Shown piece after piece: positions 1 to 7,492 of a stretch of 20,108 nt of DNA (positions within the stretch are counted from its first letter, which is position 1; each line of letters opens with the position of its first letter). The stretch covers positions 1 to 20,108 of the forward strand of contig JAKIVA010000047.1 in assembly GCA_021647265.1 (NCBI GenBank), read 5' to 3'. Source of the stretch: Lutibacter sp. GTDB lineage: Bacteria; Bacteroidota; Bacteroidia; Flavobacteriales; Flavobacteriaceae. The translations under genes and the position numbers were made by a program. Under the pieces are notes generated by a model. The model worked only from the letters and a program-made list of their open reading frames with translations. It was not told the origin of the DNA and did not search any database.

Positions 1-78
1 TGGACAATGCCAATTAGAAACTGGGGCATAATTTTAAACCAGTTTTTAACTATATTTGAAAATAGGATTCAACTCTGA
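1..78 (+). CDS. IS256/Mutator-family transposase, C-terminal end (partial)
   Basis: The window opens inside an open frame that reads WTMPIRNWGIILNQF and ends at TGA 25 codons in. This matches the typical C-terminus of IS256-family (Mutator-type) transposases, where a K-W-T-M-P-I-R-N-W stretch lies close to the stop. The DDE catalytic residues would lie to the left of the window and cannot be checked. The downstream IS-end-like repeats agree with this being the right end of an insertion sequence. The family call rests on one short motif but that motif is characteristic. Whether the element is intact is unknown. Confidence 0.8.
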   Translation, partial: WTMPIRNWGIILNQFLTIFENRIQL

Positions 79-103
79 AAAATTGAACCCTATGATTTTA
101 AGT

Positions 104-188
104 TTACACACTTTACGGGATAGTGTCGACTTTAATTAAAAAATCTAACCCAAGTTATTTTAACTTACACACTTTTTAGGATAGTGTC
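104..188. repeat. Two IS256-type end sequences in direct orientation
   Basis: Two 24-bp sequences, at 104-127 and 165-188, match at 21 of 24 positions. Both begin TTACACACTTT and end GGATAGTGTC; the differences are confined to three bases in the middle. Their position just after the transposase end suggests terminal repeats of the IS. Two copies 61 bp apart suggest either a nested or tandem IS remnant, or one true terminus plus a subterminal copy. Around the second copy, arms near 135-160 and 193-211 (CCCAA..TATTTT and AAAATATTGGG followed by CTTTTT) could form a plus-strand terminator. The exact IS boundary and target duplication cannot be fixed from this window. Confidence 0.55.
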
Positions 189-189
189 C

Positions 190-258
190 TCAAAATATTG
201 GGCTTTTTAAGGTTTGACTACTTAAAGCTTTTCCTAAATTTAAAAATTGTTTTTTCAT
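190..258 (-). pseudogene. Truncated double-glycine leader peptide gene (fifth copy), disrupted by IS material
   Basis: From ATG at 258 the first 12 codons encode MKKQFLNLGKAL, identical to the leaders of the four intact peptide genes in this window. Codon 13 is still Ser, but then homology stops and the frame runs into unrelated sequence (SQTLKSPIF) and a TGA at 190-192, directly next to IS-end-like sequence. The GG cleavage site and the Cys-rich core are absent, so no functional peptide can be made. The upstream region is the same conserved block (37 bp to the hairpin element) as at the intact genes. The break probably marks an IS256-type insertion. The lost core may survive to the left of the window. 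Confidence 0.8.
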
Positions 259-294
259 AATTAATAATTTATATAATTATTTATGCTGTGAACA

Positions 295-340
295 TTTAAA
301 GACACTCACAGTTTGTGTTTATTCTTCGCGAGAGAATATT
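295..340 (-). repeat. 46-bp two-hairpin element, copy 1
   Basis: The element consists of TTTAAAGACACTCACAG, four to five variable bases, then TTATTCTTCGCGAGAGAAT on the plus strand. Read in the direction of transcription it can form ATTCT/AGAAT and AGACAC/GTGTCT-type stems. In this copy the second stem carries one A-C mismatch, the only copy so affected, which fits its position in a decayed unit. It lies 37 bp upstream of the broken leader gene, the same spacing as at the intact ones. A short CCCTAA...TTAGGG stem-loop follows at 347-370, as beside copy 6. Confidence 0.85.
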
Positions 341-377
341 GTTTATAATCCCTAATTAATTTTAGGGGTTATTTTAT

Positions 378-465
378 TTATGAGTTTACCATTACAGATT
401 GAGTGTTATTAAATGCTACTTTCCTCAATTAATTCATCTATAAAGTATAATAAATCCATTCTGAC
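378..465 (-). pseudogene. 3' remnant of a second C39-VKOR-thioredoxin gene
   Basis: Read on the minus strand, one frame gives RMDLLYFIDELIEESSI and then a stop at 409-411. A neighbouring frame continues with TQSVMVNS and a stop at 378-380. The intact VKOR fusion at 11011-12636 ends RMDFLYFIDDLIEE...IQSQMVNS, so both pieces match its C-terminus and a frameshift separates them. Homology stops around 465, just 28 bp before the stop of lipoprotein 1. The remnant is followed by the same stem-loop, hairpin element and leader as the intact gene at 10.7-11.0 kb. This indicates a decayed duplicate of that junction, not a chance match. Confidence 0.8.
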
Positions 466-493
466 GTACATTGTAAGAAGCAAAACTTTGATT

Positions 494-1672
494 CTACTTG
501 AATATTTCTTCTAATTTTTCTTCAAGGTCAAAAAATTTAAATGCATTATCTGCTCCTAGAAAACGTCCTTCAATAATTCCTTCTTTATTGATTAGTATTA
601 GTGCCGGTATAGTTCTAACATTAAAACTTTTAAAAATACTATCCCCTTTTGCATTTTGTCTACCAATGTAAATATGATTCCAAGCATTTATATTATTTTT
701 TTCAACAGATTTTTCCCAACTTTCAATATTTTTATCCAAAGACAACCCTACAATTTCTAATCCTTTTGAATTATATTTTTCATAAATGCTCTTTAAATCT
801 GGAAACCTTTTTATACACGGCACGCACCAATCTGCCCAAAAATCTAGGAGCACATATTTGCCTTTGTACATCTCTAAAGAAAACTCCTCACCTTCAATAT
901 CGTTTGTTTTAAACGGAGGTGTTGGTTTGCCTATTTCAGAATTTTCAGCAAGTTCAATTTTAGATTTTATACGTTTTGCATAAAAACTATTTTTAATTTC
1001 TGGGCTAAGGCCTAAATAATAGGATTTTATTTCGTTTATTGAAATTTTACTACTATAAACATTTAACAAGTAGGCACTTAAATATGAGTTTGGGTGTTTT
1101 TTAACATATTTTAATTGGATTGCTTTTATTTCATTATTTTTAATGGAATATTTTTGACTTATTTCCTTAATTTTTTCATTATAGAAGTTTTTATCTATAT
1201 TGCTTTTCTTTGTAGCTCGAAGTGCTTTAGCATCCTTATTTATTAACTTCACTTCTTCTTTTAAAGGATCTACAACTAACTTCAATCTTTCATACTCGTT
1301 TTGGGTAACTGAACCAATTACTTTCGCTTGTTTAAATTTATCTTCTACTAATGAAATATTAATTTTTTTTGGTTCTAAAAAAAAACTATAATAATTCGGA
1401 TCACTTGTCCCTTTTTTCTTAATATTTCCTTTTAGATAAGCCATAATAGGACTACTAATAATTCCTTTCGTTCTGAACTTACCACTATGAACAAAGATAG
1501 TGTCATTAATAAAATTAGCATTTTTGCGATATGTAAGTATTATTTGTTTAGTATTTGCCCCAATAACCTCTCCAGTTAATGTAAATTCTTCACCATCTTG
1601 TTGAATCGATTTTGAATTTTGGCAACTTAATAATAATAATAATAATAAGTACTTTGATAATGTAATTTTCAT
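494..1672 (-). CDS. TlpA-like thiol-disulfide lipoprotein 1 (DUF4369-thioredoxin)
   Basis: This 392-residue protein begins with a lipoprotein signal peptide (lipobox LLSC, lipidated Cys17). Residues about 30-130 resemble the DUF4369 domain found in Bacteroidota TlpA proteins. A helical linker follows, then a thioredoxin/AhpC-TSA fold from about 250. The active site is WADWCVPC (Cys283, Cys286) and the cis-proline loop is TIPA (Pro356). It should be a membrane-anchored periplasmic disulfide reductase or isomerase. It is the last gene of the locus, 80 bp after peptide 1 and separated from it by a strong hairpin. Seven consecutive TTA codons encode the Leu run of the signal peptide. Inference: it handles the disulfides of peptide 1, or protects the producer from it. 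The fold is certain; the substrate is not known. Confidence 0.9.
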   Translation of the reverse strand: MKITLSKYLLLLLLLSCQNSKSIQQDGEEFTLTGEVIGANTKQIILTYRKNANFINDTIFVHSGKFRTKGIISSPIMAYLKGNIKKKGTSDPNYYSFFLEPKKINISLVEDKFKQAKVIGSVTQNEYERLKLVVDPLKEEVKLINKDAKALRATKKSNIDKNFYNEKIKEISQKYSIKNNEIKAIQLKYVKKHPNSYLSAYLLNVYSSKISINEIKSYYLGLSPEIKNSFYAKRIKSKIELAENSEIGKPTPPFKTNDIEGEEFSLEMYKGKYVLLDFWADWCVPCIKRFPDLKSIYEKYNSKGLEIVGLSLDKNIESWEKSVEKNNINAWNHIYIGRQNAKGDSIFKSFNVRTIPALILINKEGIIEGRFLGADNAFKFFDLEEKLEEIFK

Positions 1673-1696
1673 AATTTTAAATTTTACCCTCTTAAA

Positions 1697-1726
1697 ATGT
1701 AGATAGAATTTAAATCCTATCTACAT
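1697..1726 (-). terminator. Intercistronic hairpin after peptide 1
   Basis: A perfect 10-bp inverted repeat (ATGTAGATAG and CTATCTACAT) with a 10-nt loop is followed on the minus strand by TTTTAAG. It lies between the peptide 1 stop and the lipoprotein 1 start. The T-run is short, so it may act as a partial terminator or an mRNA 3'-end stabiliser, lowering lipoprotein output relative to peptide. Confidence 0.65.
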
Positions 1727-1752
1727 CAATAAAAGGTTATTCTTGTCTTTAA

Positions 1753-1944
1753 TTAACTCATTTGACAACCACCTGAAACGCATACTTGACATTGGATACC
1801 AATATTAGTACAGTCCATATCTTCTTCACAAGATGCTCCAGCAGCACACTCTCCACCTTCACGGGTTAATACTTCACCTCCACTAATTCCTCTTTGTTCA
1901 GCTTTGCTTAAAGCTTTTCCTAAATTTAAAAATTGTTTTTTCAT
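1753..1944 (-). CDS. Double-glycine leader peptide 1, six-cysteine core
   Basis: The product is 63 residues: a 23-residue leader (MKKQFLNLGKALSKAEQ... ending SGG) and a 40-residue core. The core has Cys at core positions 10, 16, 22, 29, 32 and 37 and carries about -6 net charge (five Glu, two Asp, one Arg). The GG site fits cleavage by the C39 domain of the exporter encoded at 3393-5579. The leader is of the Bacteroidota bacteriocin/natural-product precursor type. Three disulfides are expected if all Cys pair. The leader codons and 5' region are identical in DNA to those of peptide 4, but the core is unrelated. Role unknown; a bacteriocin or signalling peptide are the main options. The start ATG is shared by all copies. 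Confidence 0.88.
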   Translation of the reverse strand: MKKQFLNLGKALSKAEQRGISGGEVLTREGGECAAGASCEEDMDCTNIGIQCQVCVSGGCQMS

Positions 1945-2026
1945 AATTAATAATTTTTATAATTATATTTGCCGTGAACATTTAAAGACACTCACAGTAT
2001 GTGTCTATTCTTCGCGAGAGAATATT
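1872..2026 (-). repeat. 155-bp perfect direct repeat, left copy
   Basis: This stretch covers the hairpin element, 5' leader, leader codons and first core codon of peptide 1. By eye it is identical, base for base, to 10818-10972 upstream of peptide 4. Perfect identity at about 9 kb distance, while the flanking cores differ completely, points to recent duplication or gene conversion. Recombination between the copies would delete or duplicate the exporter and three cassettes. Confidence 0.85.
1981..2026 (-). repeat. 46-bp two-hairpin element, copy 2
   Basis: It carries AGACAC/GTGTCT (9-nt loop) and ATTCT/AGAAT (7-nt loop) stems. The stop codon TAA of the HlyD-type gene abuts it directly (TAAAATATTC on the minus strand), and the peptide 1 ATG follows after 36 further bases. 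It forms the left part of the 155-bp identical repeat. Confidence 0.88.
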
Positions 2027-3319
2027 TTACCTGTTAAACACATTTTTAAGTTGATAAAAGAAACGTTCAATAAGCCTTAAATCTTTTGTTATAATTTCTG
2101 CTTCACCTCTCATTTCTTGTTTGAAATCAATTTGTATATTATAGGTAGTTACTAGTTTATTTGACAAGTCAACGTCTATTAGGTATAAGCCTTCATTGTT
2201 TGGGATTAATGATATATTCTTAACTGTTCCTGTTAGCAATCCAAATTCATTAGCTGGGTAATTTTCTAATCGAATATTAACACGTTGATTTAATTTTATT
2301 TTTCCTGAATTTCTTACTGGTGCTTTTACTTTACCTACAAAAGAACTTATTTTTGTTGGTATTATTGTAAATACATTATCTCCTTGCTTAATAGTTTGTG
2401 TTTCATTCCAAAATGTTAAAAAAGATACTTTTCCGCTTATTGAAGATTTTAGAGCATATTTAAATTCCCACTCTTTAATTGATTTTTTAAGTTGAAAGAA
2501 TGATTGAATTACATTTTTAAATAACCTTACTTCATCTAATTTCTCCTTTATTTGTGTTCCTACTAAGTTTTTATTAGAATTTCCCAACGCTTCTTTTAAT
2601 TGAGATATTTGAGAATTAATGTTCTGAAAATTTTTTCTTGCCTGTATTAATTCTAATTGTTTAAATTCAAATTCTTGCTCTGAAATAACTCCCTTTTCAA
2701 ATAAAGTTTTTTGTCTTTCTAATGCTTTCTCCTTAAATACAAATTCTTTATTATTTAATTCTTTTTGTGAAATCAAAATACCCAATCTTTGACGTGCCTG
2801 TATAACTGACATCTCATAGGCTATAACTTCATTAGCAAAAGGTTTTAATTTTTTGTTTAAATAATAATTAGAATAATTATTTTCAAATGTCATATAATCT
2901 ACATAAATATCACCTAGTATTAAAACAGGTATGGTTTCAATAGGAAAATAAAAGGCTGAACTATTTACTTTTATTGTGTCAATAATATTTTTAAGTAAAA
3001 TCACATCGCTGTAATTCGCTGTATTTTCTATAATAGCGATGATATCATTCTTTTTTACAAATGAATTATCCTCTACAAATAGTGCATCTAATTTTCCGCT
3101 AGAATGTGCATATATTTTTTCAGGAGGTATTACTGTAGTTACCACTACTTCTGAAGTGATAATATCTGGGTATTTTACAAACCATGTAATTATCAAAAGC
3201 ATTAAAATTATAGCAAATACTAAGGACATTCCCCAACGAATCATCCAATTAGGAACATAACTAAGTATTTCTTGTACTTCTTCGCTACGAATTTGTATTT
3301 CTTGTTCTTTTTTTTGCAT
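2027..3319 (-). CDS. HlyD-type periplasmic adaptor (membrane fusion protein) of the peptide exporter
   Basis: From ATG at 3319 this encodes 430 residues. An N-terminal cytoplasmic tail is followed by a single membrane segment at about 30-48, then a lipoyl/barrel-sandwich hybrid region (TSEVVVTTVIPPEKIYAHSSG, where the adaptor begins its periplasmic part). A long coiled-coil hairpin spans about 150-270, and the second lipoyl half and beta-barrel follow (SGKVSFL..., FVGKVKAPVRNSGKI...). Such adaptors link a C39-type ABC exporter to an outer-membrane TolC channel; no TolC gene is seen here. The frame extends upstream to a TTG at 3361 inside the hairpin element, but I choose the ATG because the added residues are translated repeat sequence. 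It lies 73 bp downstream of the exporter gene with element copy 3 between them. Confidence 0.88.
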   Translation of the reverse strand: MQKKEQEIQIRSEEVQEILSYVPNWMIRWGMSLVFAIILMLLIITWFVKYPDIITSEVVVTTVIPPEKIYAHSSGKLDALFVEDNSFVKKNDIIAIIENTANYSDVILLKNIIDTIKVNSSAFYFPIETIPVLILGDIYVDYMTFENNYSNYYLNKKLKPFANEVIAYEMSVIQARQRLGILISQKELNNKEFVFKEKALERQKTLFEKGVISEQEFEFKQLELIQARKNFQNINSQISQLKEALGNSNKNLVGTQIKEKLDEVRLFKNVIQSFFQLKKSIKEWEFKYALKSSISGKVSFLTFWNETQTIKQGDNVFTIIPTKISSFVGKVKAPVRNSGKIKLNQRVNIRLENYPANEFGLLTGTVKNISLIPNNEGLYLIDVDLSNKLVTTYNIQIDFKQEMRGEAEIITKDLRLIERFFYQLKNVFNR

Positions 3320-3346
3320 TTTATTTTTTTTACATAACCCAGAGTA

Positions 3347-3392
3347 TTTAAAGACACTCAAGGTTTATGTCTATTCTTCACGAGAGAATATT
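3347..3392 (-). repeat. 46-bp two-hairpin element, copy 3 (no peptide gene attached)
   Basis: This copy lies between the exporter and adaptor genes and abuts the exporter stop (TAAAATATTC). Unlike the other copies it is not followed by the conserved 5' leader or a leader peptide; homology ends after the TTTAAAT motif. On the transcribed strand its second stem has U opposite G instead of C opposite G, so pairing is kept as a wobble. The first stem is intact with a loop change. Confidence 0.82.
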
Positions 3393-5579
3393 TTAATTAT
3401 CCAACTCTAATTGATTTTTTACCAAATTGAAATAATTCCCCTTTAGTTTTACAAGTTCTTTATGATTTCCTACCTCTACTATTTTACCTTTATCTAATAC
3501 AACTATTTGATGTGCATTTTTTACAGTACTTAACCTATGAGCTATGACCACGGCAGTTCTATTGTTAAAAAAGGTATTTAAATTTTCCATAATTACTTTT
3601 TCATTATTTGCATCAAGTGCTGAGGTTGCTTCGTCAAAAAATAAATATTTTGGATTTTTATATACTGCCCTAGCAATTAATAACCGCTGCTTTTGCCCTG
3701 TGCTTAAACCTGTACCTTCCATTCCTATCATAGTGTTATATCTCAATGGCATACTTTCAATATATTCCTCAATATTTGCTATATGGACAGCATGCTTCAA
3801 TTTTTCTAGGTCAATTATACTTTGTCCAACAGCAATATTTTTAGCTATAGTATCATTAAAAATATACCCTTCTTGCATTACAACACCACATTGTGCTCTC
3901 CAAGACTTTGGAGATATATTGTTTAAATTAAAATTCCCAATCAATATTTCCCCTTTATCAACTTTATAAAAATGCATTAATAATTTCATAAGGGTAGTTT
4001 TTCCACTTCCACTAACTCCAACTATGGCAGTAATTTTGTTTGGCGGAATTGTTAAGTTTAAATTCCTAATTACTGGTTCTAGCCCACCAACATACCTATA
4101 GGAAATATTCTTCAATTCAATTATGGAATTTAATGGGATTTCTGTTATTTTTTGGTCTCCTATATTCTCTTCTCCTTCTCTATTATGTATTTCGCCCAAA
4201 CGTTCTAAGGATATTTTAGCATCTTGTAACTCACGTAAAAAACTAATCAATTGTGTTACCGGTGCATTTAATTGCCCAACAATATAACTAATGGCCATCA
4301 TCATACCCAATGTAATTTCTCCATCAATTACTAATTTTGCAGACAATATAGTTATGAACATATTTTTTAATTCATTAATGAAGTTAGACCCTACACTCTG
4401 AGTTTGTTCTAATGCTAAACTTTTAATTGAAATTTTAAATAACCTTGCCTGTACGTATTCCCACCCCCAACGCATTTGTCTCTCTGCATTATGAAGCTTT
4501 ATTTCCTGCATTCCTCCAATGAGTTCAATTACTTTACTTTGATTTGCGCTAGACTGAGAAAACCTTTTATAATCTAATTCTTTTCGTCTTTTAAAAAAGA
4601 ATAATATCCATGTGAAATAAAGTATACTTCCTATTAAAAAAACTCCAAATATTTGTAAACTATAATAGCCTAAAACAAAACCAAAAATGATAAAATTAAA
4701 CATTGAAAACAGTACATTTAAGGATGATGTTGTTAAAATATTTTGAATTCTTCTATGATCTTGAATCCTCTGCATTAAATCTCCTGTCATTCTAACATCA
4801 AAATAGGAAATAGGTAAGCTCATTAGCTTGATGAAAAAATCTGAAATTAAAGAAATACTAATCCTGGTACTTAAATGTAGCATAATCCAGCTTCTAATAA
4901 TTTCAAGAGATGCTTTCCCCAGAAATAAAAATAACTGGGCAAACAATATTAAATAAATAAAATGAATGTCTTGATTTTGAATACCAACATCAACTACACT
5001 TTGTGTTAAAAATGGTACTATTAATTGTAATAAGCTACCCGCTAATAAACCTATTGCAATTTGTATTAAAAACCGTTTATATTTTAGTACATACTTTAAT
5101 AAAAAGCTAAACCCAAAGGGAGTATCCTGTTCAAATTCCTCTTGATAAAACTTTGGTGTAGGGTCTAATAATAAGACAATTCCTTCTTTAGTATACTCAT
5201 CAACATTATTGCCTATCCAATTTTTAAAAAATTCCTTTTTAGTATATGTTAACAAACCATGAGCCGGATCTGATATATACATTATATCTTTCTTTATTTT
5301 GTAAAGCACCACAAAATGATTTTTATTCCAATGTAAAATACATGGTAGTGGAGCCTCTAACAATTTAACAAATGATAATTGTGCTCCTAAAGTTCTAAAA
5401 CCAATTAACTCTGCAGCTTCACTTAAGCCTAATAAACTACTCCCACTACGTGTTGTTTCACTTAAGGTACGTAGTTGTTGTGTATTGATAGTTTTGTTAT
5501 AAAACTTAGCAATTATTTTTATACATGTTGGCCCACAATCTTTGGCTTCTGTTTGTTTGTAATGAGGAAATTTAGACAT
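3393..5579 (-). CDS. C39-peptidase-containing ABC exporter (PCAT) for double-glycine peptides
   Basis: This 728-residue protein has the order expected of peptide-processing exporters. The N-terminal C39 peptidase has oxyanion Gln9, catalytic Cys15 (KDCGPTC), His88 (HFVVLY) and Asp104 (DPA). A six-helix membrane domain spans about 165-450, and the nucleotide-binding domain comes last. The latter has Walker A GVSGSGKTT (521-529), Q-loop Gln569, signature LSTGQ (625-629), Walker B YLFFDE (645-650) and H-loop His681. All catalytic residues are present, so it should cleave leaders after GG and export the cores. It lies 60 bp after lipoprotein 2 and before the adaptor gene. The four GG peptides encoded around it are the obvious substrates. 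Confidence in family and activity class is high. Confidence 0.95.
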   Translation of the reverse strand: MSKFPHYKQTEAKDCGPTCIKIIAKFYNKTINTQQLRTLSETTRSGSSLLGLSEAAELIGFRTLGAQLSFVKLLEAPLPCILHWNKNHFVVLYKIKKDIMYISDPAHGLLTYTKKEFFKNWIGNNVDEYTKEGIVLLLDPTPKFYQEEFEQDTPFGFSFLLKYVLKYKRFLIQIAIGLLAGSLLQLIVPFLTQSVVDVGIQNQDIHFIYLILFAQLFLFLGKASLEIIRSWIMLHLSTRISISLISDFFIKLMSLPISYFDVRMTGDLMQRIQDHRRIQNILTTSSLNVLFSMFNFIIFGFVLGYYSLQIFGVFLIGSILYFTWILFFFKRRKELDYKRFSQSSANQSKVIELIGGMQEIKLHNAERQMRWGWEYVQARLFKISIKSLALEQTQSVGSNFINELKNMFITILSAKLVIDGEITLGMMMAISYIVGQLNAPVTQLISFLRELQDAKISLERLGEIHNREGEENIGDQKITEIPLNSIIELKNISYRYVGGLEPVIRNLNLTIPPNKITAIVGVSGSGKTTLMKLLMHFYKVDKGEILIGNFNLNNISPKSWRAQCGVVMQEGYIFNDTIAKNIAVGQSIIDLEKLKHAVHIANIEEYIESMPLRYNTMIGMEGTGLSTGQKQRLLIARAVYKNPKYLFFDEATSALDANNEKVIMENLNTFFNNRTAVVIAHRLSTVKNAHQIVVLDKGKIVEVGNHKELVKLKGNYFNLVKNQLELDN

Positions 5580-5639
5580 TTACTATAAAAAAAATTATTA
5601 GATTAAAACCTTCTACTTTATTATCTTTTTCTAGAATAT

Positions 5640-7049
5640 TTAATTACTAACTTCTTTAATAATTTTTTCTACCTCATAAAGTGCTTCTAAACCAGAGCCT
5701 CTATAAACTATTACTCTGTTTTCATCCAACAAAATAAAAGTAGGATAACTCGTTATTTTTAAATCCCTTATTATACCACTCCTGCTCTTCTTATCAGAAA
5801 ATGCATGTTTCCAATTCATTTCGTTTACTGTTATATATTTTTTAACGTCCTCTAATGATTTATCATAGGCAATACCTATAATATTTACATCTCTAAAAAA
5901 AATTTGATTAATTCTTTTTAAATCTGGTGTTAACTCTCTACAGGGCTTGCACCAAGTGCCCCAAAAGTCCAATAAAGTATATTTTTTACCGCTATCAACA
6001 TCTAATATTTTAAACTGATTTCCTTCTAAATCCGACAACTCAAAATTTAAAATTTTTGTTCCCATCCTATAACTAAAAAAATCATCATCTTTCGCTAATT
6101 TTATTAAAAACAATTTAGAAATATCTTCAGCAATACTATCAATCTTAAAAAGAGAATTTGTTAATTTAATTGTATCATTAATTTTATACTCAAAATTTCT
6201 ATTATAAATATGATCTATAGTACTATATTTTAAAGAATTTGGCTTAATCATAATAGTCATTCTATCTTTGTTAATTCCCTGTAAACCAATATTATAAACT
6301 ATCGAATTACACTTTAAAGTTCCTTTCCAATAATCTTTTAATCTCAACCCTAAAGCTAATTCTTTTGTCAGCCCATCATCTAACATTTGTGTATAAAAAT
6401 AATTTGAAAATGGATAAACTTGAATCTTACGAACTAAATTTTGAATCTTATTATTATAATTGAATTGTAGTTCCATATTAATTATTGGAAGCGTATCAAT
6501 TATTTTTAGATTATTGTTATGTGAAAATCTAAAATTTTTATCAAACTTATAAACCTTATCATCATTAAAGTTATTATTGTTATTTGCATCTACAATCACA
6601 ATTTGCTTATTTTTATCAAATCCTGAAACAACATTCATATGAAAATTACTAAATCTACTAGACATTTTAAGTGTATCAGCTAAATATTCTTTACTTCTTA
6701 TTTTTCTCTTTTGAAAAAGTACCGATAAAGAATAATTCCCCTTCTGAAAATATTCTGTTGAAACTAATAAGCTATCCAAATTTGGAATACCTTTAAGTAA
6801 TCTCATGTTTTCGATGTAAAATTCTGGGTATAATTGGCTTAACGACAACACTAAAAATTGCACATTTTTAGAATTAAAATATGTATCATCAACTGATACT
6901 TTATTTAATTGAATTTGTAATTGGTTATCATTTTCAAAACTAATATTACTTTTAATCCCATTATTGCATCCTATCAAAAAAAATAAACTAATGAAATTAA
7001 AAAAGGTTAATTTTAAATAGAATATTGTATATTTATTTTTATAAAACAT
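5640..7049 (-). CDS. TlpA-like thiol-disulfide lipoprotein 2
   Basis: The product has 469 residues. A long N-terminal signal segment ends in a lipobox (LIGC, Cys28), so it is probably an inner-membrane or periplasm-facing lipoprotein. Residues about 30-330 form a beta-rich region that I do not recognise; it is not an obvious DUF4369 domain. The C-terminal thioredoxin domain has WGTWCKPC (Cys367, Cys370) and cis-Pro loop SYPT (Pro436). It starts 151 bp after peptide 2, behind a strong hairpin, and is followed 60 bp later by the exporter gene. A weak promoter-like pair (TTTG at 7108-7111 and TAACGTTG at 7084-7091, spacer 16, shorter than usual) lies upstream, so it may be transcribed separately with the exporter. 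Role with peptide 2 is inferred from pairing only. Confidence 0.88.
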   Translation of the reverse strand: MFYKNKYTIFYLKLTFFNFISLFFLIGCNNGIKSNISFENDNQLQIQLNKVSVDDTYFNSKNVQFLVLSLSQLYPEFYIENMRLLKGIPNLDSLLVSTEYFQKGNYSLSVLFQKRKIRSKEYLADTLKMSSRFSNFHMNVVSGFDKNKQIVIVDANNNNNFNDDKVYKFDKNFRFSHNNNLKIIDTLPIINMELQFNYNNKIQNLVRKIQVYPFSNYFYTQMLDDGLTKELALGLRLKDYWKGTLKCNSIVYNIGLQGINKDRMTIMIKPNSLKYSTIDHIYNRNFEYKINDTIKLTNSLFKIDSIAEDISKLFLIKLAKDDDFFSYRMGTKILNFELSDLEGNQFKILDVDSGKKYTLLDFWGTWCKPCRELTPDLKRINQIFFRDVNIIGIAYDKSLEDVKKYITVNEMNWKHAFSDKKSRSGIIRDLKITSYPTFILLDENRVIVYRGSGLEALYEVEKIIKEVSN

Positions 7050-7148
7050 TTAAATAAATTTGTTTAATATTTAAAAATGATAACAACGTTAAGAAAAGAC
7101 CAGATGTCAAATTTTAAGTTAATTATAATTTATTTTCTAGTAAAATAA

Positions 7149-7191
7149 ATGTAATTACCACCATTTAAAGAATGTATAGTAGTAATTACAT
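7149..7191 (-). terminator. Intercistronic hairpin after peptide 2
   Basis: On the minus strand ATGTAATTACTACTAT pairs with ATGGTGGTAATTACAT: 16 positions, with two G-U wobbles, around an 11-nt loop. TTTATTTTA follows. It lies 10 bp after the peptide 2 stop. The long stem and T-rich tail make it a good Rho-independent terminator or attenuator between peptide 2 and lipoprotein 2. Confidence 0.78.
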
Positions 7192-7200
7192 TTTAAACAA

Positions 7201-7410
7201 TTATTGATAAGCCGATGGCATACAAATAAATTGTTGAGGGTCATCTGGACAAGAAATATTAGAATTAAACTCTACACATTCTTGCCCTGAAGGACAAGAG
7301 CCTCCCACACTTGGGCTACATTCATCATCACAAGTACCTGCACCTCCAAAAATTTCTCTTTGCTCAGCCTTATTTAAAGCTTTTCCTAAATTTAAAAATT
7401 GTTTTTTCAT
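7201..7410 (-). CDS. Double-glycine leader peptide 2, six-cysteine core
   Basis: The product has 69 residues. The 23-residue leader differs from those of peptides 1 and 4 at three positions (Asn13, Glu19, Phe21) and ends FGG. The 46-residue core starts AGTCDDEC and has Cys at core positions 4, 8, 16, 22, 31 and 40. It contains seven acidic residues and no Lys or Arg, so its net charge is about -7. The C16-x5-C22 spacing (CPSGQEC) is shared with peptides 1 and 4. Predicted fate is leader removal and export by the C39 ABC protein and oxidation to three disulfides. No similarity to a named bacteriocin is apparent to me. It precedes lipoprotein 2. Confidence 0.86.
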   Translation of the reverse strand: MKKQFLNLGKALNKAEQREIFGGAGTCDDECSPSVGGSCPSGQECVEFNSNISCPDDPQQFICMPSAYQ

Positions 7411-7446
7411 ACTAAATAATTTTTATAATTATATTTACCGTGAATA

Positions 7447-7492
7447 TTTAAAGACACTCACAGCTTCTATCTATTCTTCGCGAGAGAATGTT
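7447..7492 (-). repeat. 46-bp two-hairpin element, copy 4
   Basis: This copy abuts the stop codon of lipoprotein 3 (TAAAACATTC) and precedes peptide 2 with the standard 36-bp gap. It is the most diverged in the second stem: AGATAG against GTGTCT leaves five pairs, one of them a U-G wobble, with a G-G clash at the loop side. The first stem, ATTCT/AGAAT, is intact. Confidence 0.84.

Noticed and set aside
1950..1980. TATATTTG on the plus strand between leader and hairpin element as an antisense promoter
   Set aside because: It matches the -7 consensus in copies 2 and 6 but is altered in copies 1, 4 and 5, and no -33 box lies at a suitable distance.
3320..3361. Upstream TTG start for the HlyD-type gene
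   Set aside because: The added residues are translated hairpin-element sequence; ATG at 3319 gives a normal adaptor N-terminus.
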